Shown: positions 61,487 to 64,000 of the stretch, piece after piece
Position numbering within the stretch: the first letter of the stretch is position 1
How the letters are laid out: the number at the start of each line of letters is the position of its first letter
Assembly: GCF_006475605.1 (NCBI RefSeq)
Contig: NZ_SSBC01000020.1
Span: 1 to 64,000, forward strand
Direction of reading: 5' to 3'
Source of the DNA: Asticcacaulis tiandongensis
GTDB taxonomy: Bacteria; Pseudomonadota; Alphaproteobacteria; Caulobacterales; Caulobacteraceae
Length of the DNA: 64,000 nucleotides
Made by a program: the position numbers and the translations under genes
The notes under the pieces: generated by a model
What the model was told of the DNA's origin: nothing
Database searches by the model: none
Seen by the model: the letters and a program-made list of their open reading frames with translations, nothing else

Positions 61487-61529
61487 GAATGGGTCAGAGG
61501 GGCTGCGAAGCCTGTAGGGGAAAGAAAGA

Positions 61530-61589
61530 TACCCACCAGCCCCGCTACGCGGCGGTCCTCCTCCCCACTAAAATGGGGAGGAGTGAAAG
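61530..61589. repeat. Intergenic palindromic repeat, family A copy 7
   Basis: ACCCACCAGCCCCGC, CGCTACGCGG hairpin, TCCTCCTCCCC and TGGGGAGGAGTGAAAG. Ends 9 bases before the DUF1508 stop codon. Confidence 0.8.
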
Positions 61590-61597
61590 GTCAGATT

Positions 61598-61780
61598 TTA
61601 GGCGGCGGAGTTGTCTTCGATTTCGGCGGGTGGGCCGTTTTTCTTAACGGACTCAATGGCATTGATGGCAGAGGCCTTTGATTTATAGCCTTCCGTCCAG
61701 AAAATGATTTCGGAGTTGTATTTGAAATAGGCGACGAATTCGCCGGCCTTGTTTTTCTTGATTTCAAACTTGTGTGCCAT
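61598..61780 (-). CDS. DUF1508 (YegP-like) protein
   Basis: The 60-residue protein is one YegP-type repeat: KFEIKKNKAGEFVAYFKYN, then IIFWTEGYKSKASAINAIESVKKN. Such proteins usually carry two repeats; here there is only one. Function not established. Reverse orientation with the GNAT gene; a family A repeat lies between. Confidence 0.85.
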   Translation of the reverse strand: MAHKFEIKKNKAGEFVAYFKYNSEIIFWTEGYKSKASAINAIESVKKNGPPAEIEDNSAA

Positions 61781-61896
61781 GGGAAGCCTCCATAATGCCT
61801 GACGTGGCGGCCGGCGCAGATGTGCTGCTGACCGGTAAGGAGGTTCACCCGCGCAGGTTTACCTGTCAAGTATTACCTTAGAGCCTATAGAGCGCT

Positions 61897-62271
61897 CTAA
61901 TGCGGTTGTCGTGAGCGTTTGAGGCCGTGGTGCCAGAGAAGGGCCAGAAAACCGCCTTTGATGAATGGCAGCAGGGCCAGTGTCATAACCACCAGTGCAC
62001 CCAGAGTTACCGAAATGACCACGCCCAAAGGATATTTCCAGAAGAACTCAAGGGCAAATAAAGGCCCGACCACAAGGTGGCCGACCAGAAGCATGGTGAT
62101 ATAGGCCGGACCGTCATCGCAAGGGTATAGCCCAAGCGGCGTATGACAGTTAGGGCAGGTATCGGCTATTTTCAGATAACCGCGAAAAGCACTGGCTTCG
62201 CCACAGGCCGGACACTGGCGACGCAGACCGCGCCAAAGGGCTGTCGAGAGGGGCGCTTTTTCAGTCGTCAT
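61897..62271 (-). CDS. DUF983 membrane protein with zinc ribbon
   Basis: The 124-residue protein matches the DUF983 family: an N-terminal zinc ribbon (CPACGEASAFRGYLKIADTC and PNCHTPLG) followed by two spans (YITMLLVGHLVVGPLFALEFF and VVISVTLGALVVMTLALLPF). Found in many alphaproteobacteria; function unknown. The ATG at 62271 follows AAAGGTTGCC; a longer frame to 62424 runs into the neighbour's promoter. Confidence 0.85.
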   Translation of the reverse strand: MTTEKAPLSTALWRGLRRQCPACGEASAFRGYLKIADTCPNCHTPLGLYPCDDGPAYITMLLVGHLVVGPLFALEFFWKYPLGVVISVTLGALVVMTLALLPFIKGGFLALLWHHGLKRSRQPH

Positions 62272-62424
62272 GGCAACCTTTGGGCTGTGCCCGATAATGG
62301 GCCTGTTGCGGGCGGGAACAGTGAGTATGTAGCTTATGTAGCTACGGAAAGCGAAATACGCTATGTGTAATCCTGTCGCAGCATAAAAATCCGGATGGCG
62401 CATAAATAAGACTTGCAAAACCAT

Positions 62425-62440
62425 ATAAAGATATCCTTAT
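62425..62440. promoter_or_regulatory. Operator-like dyad before the ArsR/methyltransferase gene
   Basis: ATAAAGATATCCTTAT is a 16-bp dyad centred on GAT|ATC with one mismatched pair. It ends 8 bases before the start codon, so it would overlap the promoter. Its form resembles AT-rich operators reported for methionine-cycle ArsR regulators (SahR type). Confidence 0.55.
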
Positions 62441-62448
62441 GTGGTTAT

Positions 62449-63408
62449 ATGGATGGCTCGTCGCACATATTAGGACAGGCAGCGCTGCTTGAGGCGCTCA
62501 AGGCGGTCGCGGAACCGACGCGGCTCAGGCTGTTGCGGTTGCTGGCGCACGAAGAGTTGTCGGTCATGGAACTGGTGCGCATACTTGGCCAGAGCCAGCC
62601 GCGCATTTCCCGCCATCTGAAACTGATGAGCGAAGCGGGGCTTATAGACCGCTTTCCCGACGGGGCCTGGGTGTTTTACCGCCTGACTGAGCAAGCAGCC
62701 CTGACGCCGCTGATTGAGGCGGTGCTGGCGGCTATGGGCGATGAGGAGGCCAGTGATCTCAGTCAGCTTGAGCAGGTGCGTGCCCAACGGCTTGAGGCGG
62801 CGCAAGGCTATTTTGAAAATATCGCGCCGGTCTGGGATCAGATACGTACGCACTATATTGATGATGCCGAGGTCGAGGCCGCGCTTCTGAAGGTGCTGGG
62901 GGACGGGCCGGTGGGTGACCTGATTGATCTGGGGACCGGTTCAGGGCGTATGCTGACGCTTCTGGCGCCACGGGCGAAATCGGCCACAGGTATAGATCTG
63001 TCGCAACAGATGCTCAATATTGCCCGCGCCCGCACACTTGAGGCCGGTATTGGGGCGATTGATTTCCGGCACGGGGATATTACAGCGACGCGGCTTAATG
63101 GGCAAAGTGCTGATCTGGTGATTATCCATCAGGTGCTGCATTTTCTGGCCGATCCGGCGCAGGCGCTGAAGGAAGCCGCGCGGGTGCTTAAGCCCGATGG
63201 GCGGGTGCTGATCGTTGATTTTGCGCCGCACCGCCTTGAGGTCATGCGTGACGAATATCAGCACCGGCGCCTGGGGATCGGGGATGAGGATATGGGGCAC
63301 TGGCGCAAGGCGGCGGGGCTTAAGGCCGAACAGAGCCTGTCCTTACCGCCGCATAAAGAACCTGGTTTGACGGTACGCATCTGGCTGATGCGCAAGCCTG
63401 TCGTTTAA
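62449..63408 (+). CDS. ArsR-family regulator fused to a methyltransferase domain
   Basis: The 319-residue protein joins an ArsR-type winged helix (about 10-95: LKAVAEPTRLRLLRLLAHEE, ILGQSQPRISRHLKLMSEAG) to a class I S-adenosylmethionine-binding domain (about 135-300: DLIDLGTGSGRMLTLLA, ATGIDLSQQMLNIARAR, LVIIHQVLHFLADPAQALKE). Proteins of this layout sit before metF in many alphaproteobacteria and are thought to sense S-adenosylhomocysteine or S-adenosylmethionine and control the methionine cycle. No usual ribosome-binding site precedes the ATG; the transcript may be leaderless. metF follows after 25 bases. Confidence 0.9.
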   Translation: MDGSSHILGQAALLEALKAVAEPTRLRLLRLLAHEELSVMELVRILGQSQPRISRHLKLMSEAGLIDRFPDGAWVFYRLTEQAALTPLIEAVLAAMGDEEASDLSQLEQVRAQRLEAAQGYFENIAPVWDQIRTHYIDDAEVEAALLKVLGDGPVGDLIDLGTGSGRMLTLLAPRAKSATGIDLSQQMLNIARARTLEAGIGAIDFRHGDITATRLNGQSADLVIIHQVLHFLADPAQALKEAARVLKPDGRVLIVDFAPHRLEVMRDEYQHRRLGIGDEDMGHWRKAAGLKAEQSLSLPPHKEPGLTVRIWLMRKPVV

Positions 63409-63433
63409 GAAGTTAGATTGATCCGAGAATAGT

Positions 63434-64000
63434 ATGTCACCTGCGCCTTCACTTGACCGCATCAGCGCCATTGCCCGTTCCATAGGGCAGGGGGCTTCGC
63501 ACCTTAAGGTGTCGTTTGAGTTCTTTCCGCCGAAGTCGGACGAGATGGAACAGACCCTGTGGTCATCGATCCGACGCCTTGAGCCGCTTAATCCGTCCTT
63601 TGTCTCTGTGACCTATGGGGCGGGGGGATCGACGCGTGAGCGTACTCACCGTACCGTCAAGCGGATGCTGGATGAGACCGGCCTTAAGCCTGCCGCGCAC
63701 CTGACCTGTGTTGAGGCGTCGCGTGCGGAGGTCGATGAGGTTATCCGTGCCTATTGGGAGGCTGGCGTACGTCATATCGTAGCCCTGCGTGGTGATCCGC
63801 CTTCGGGGATGGACGGGCAGTATGTGCCGCGTTCGGATGGCTATGCCAATGCGACTGAACTGACGCAGGCGATTAAGCGCATTGCCGATTTTGAGGTCTC
63901 GGTCGGGGTATATCCGGAAAAGCACCCGCAAAGCCCTTCCCTGGCGTTCGATCTGGATGTGTTGCGGCAAAAGGTCGATGCCGGTGCCACGCGCGGTATC
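63434..64000 (+). CDS. metF: 5,10-methylenetetrahydrofolate reductase, N-terminal part
   Basis: Reduces methylene-THF to methyl-THF for methionine synthesis. The first 189 codons are in the window and the frame stays open at its end. Visible FAD/folate-site elements are VSFEFFPPKSDEME (catalytic Glu region), PSFVSVTYGAGGSTRERT, AHLTCVEASRAEVDEVI, HIVALRGDPP and VGVYPEKHPQS. It is downstream of and probably controlled by the ArsR/methyltransferase regulator. Confidence 0.95.
   Translation, partial: MSPAPSLDRISAIARSIGQGASHLKVSFEFFPPKSDEMEQTLWSSIRRLEPLNPSFVSVTYGAGGSTRERTHRTVKRMLDETGLKPAAHLTCVEASRAEVDEVIRAYWEAGVRHIVALRGDPPSGMDGQYVPRSDGYANATELTQAIKRIADFEVSVGVYPEKHPQSPSLAFDLDVLRQKVDAGATRGI

Overview
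The window looks like chromosome of an alphaproteobacterium of the Caulobacterales, most likely Asticcacaulis or a close relative. This rests on gene content and style only: a ftsQ-ftsA-ftsZ-lpxC-bamD-recN-ligA run, an ArsR/methyltransferase fusion before metF, DUF3126 and DUF983 proteins, GANTC and CtrA-like sites before ftsZ, and moderately high GC. No 16S gene is present to confirm it.

Positions 1-10578 are an integrated mobile region that ends exactly at the 3' end of an intact tRNA-Arg(CCG). It holds the end of an IS3-family element that has cut a conjugation coupling-protein gene (traG/virD4), an ArdC antirestriction protein, an orphan DNA methyltransferase, several small unknown proteins, a tyrosine integrase beside a 50-bp tRNA-Gly(CCC) 3' fragment, and a large serine recombinase whose last codons lie inside the tRNA-Arg gene. 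Two recombinases and two tRNA junctions suggest a composite or stacked island.

From 10.6 to 33 kb the window is housekeeping and accessory metabolism: phoD, rmuC, def-fmt-truA, a sugar-proton symporter with a mutarotase, a nonulosonic (pseudaminic-type) acid block (pseF-WbqC-FAD enzyme-methyltransferase on one strand, pseI-pseG divergent on the other), msrB, nitroreductase, NUDIX, cysE, argE, a ParD-like/map pair, DUF3126, rpmE and an MsbA-like ABC exporter.

From 33 to 43.6 kb there is a respiratory block: an alternative oxidase, a group III truncated haemoglobin, a TauE/SafE-like membrane protein, and a complete cbb3 oxidase set (ccoNOQP, ccoG, ccoH, ccoS, ccoI), including the two very short genes ccoQ and ccoS. 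From 43.8 to 56.7 kb comes cell division and envelope: ftsQ, ftsA, a YrbL-like protein, ftsZ, lpxC, bamD, recN, ligA and a short-chain dehydrogenase. Just after recN there is an AT-rich single-gene insert with a (CTGTTG)13 tract and a second copy of the recN 3' end. From 56.8 kb to the end lie gamma-glutamyltransferase, tRNA-Arg(ACG), tRNA-Lys(CTT), an Hpt protein, a [2Fe-2S] ferredoxin, NUDIX and GNAT enzymes, DUF1508 and DUF983 proteins, and the start of metF.

The chromosomal part (not the island) is peppered with short palindromic intergenic repeats in at least four families (A-D below). They sit almost always directly after stop codons, and in one case a repeat has become the coding end of pseF. 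Strong candidates for follow-up are the recN-end insert, the ParD-like/map operon with its phased operator, the YrbL-like gene wedged between ftsA and ftsZ, and the nonulosonate block with unplaced modifying enzymes.
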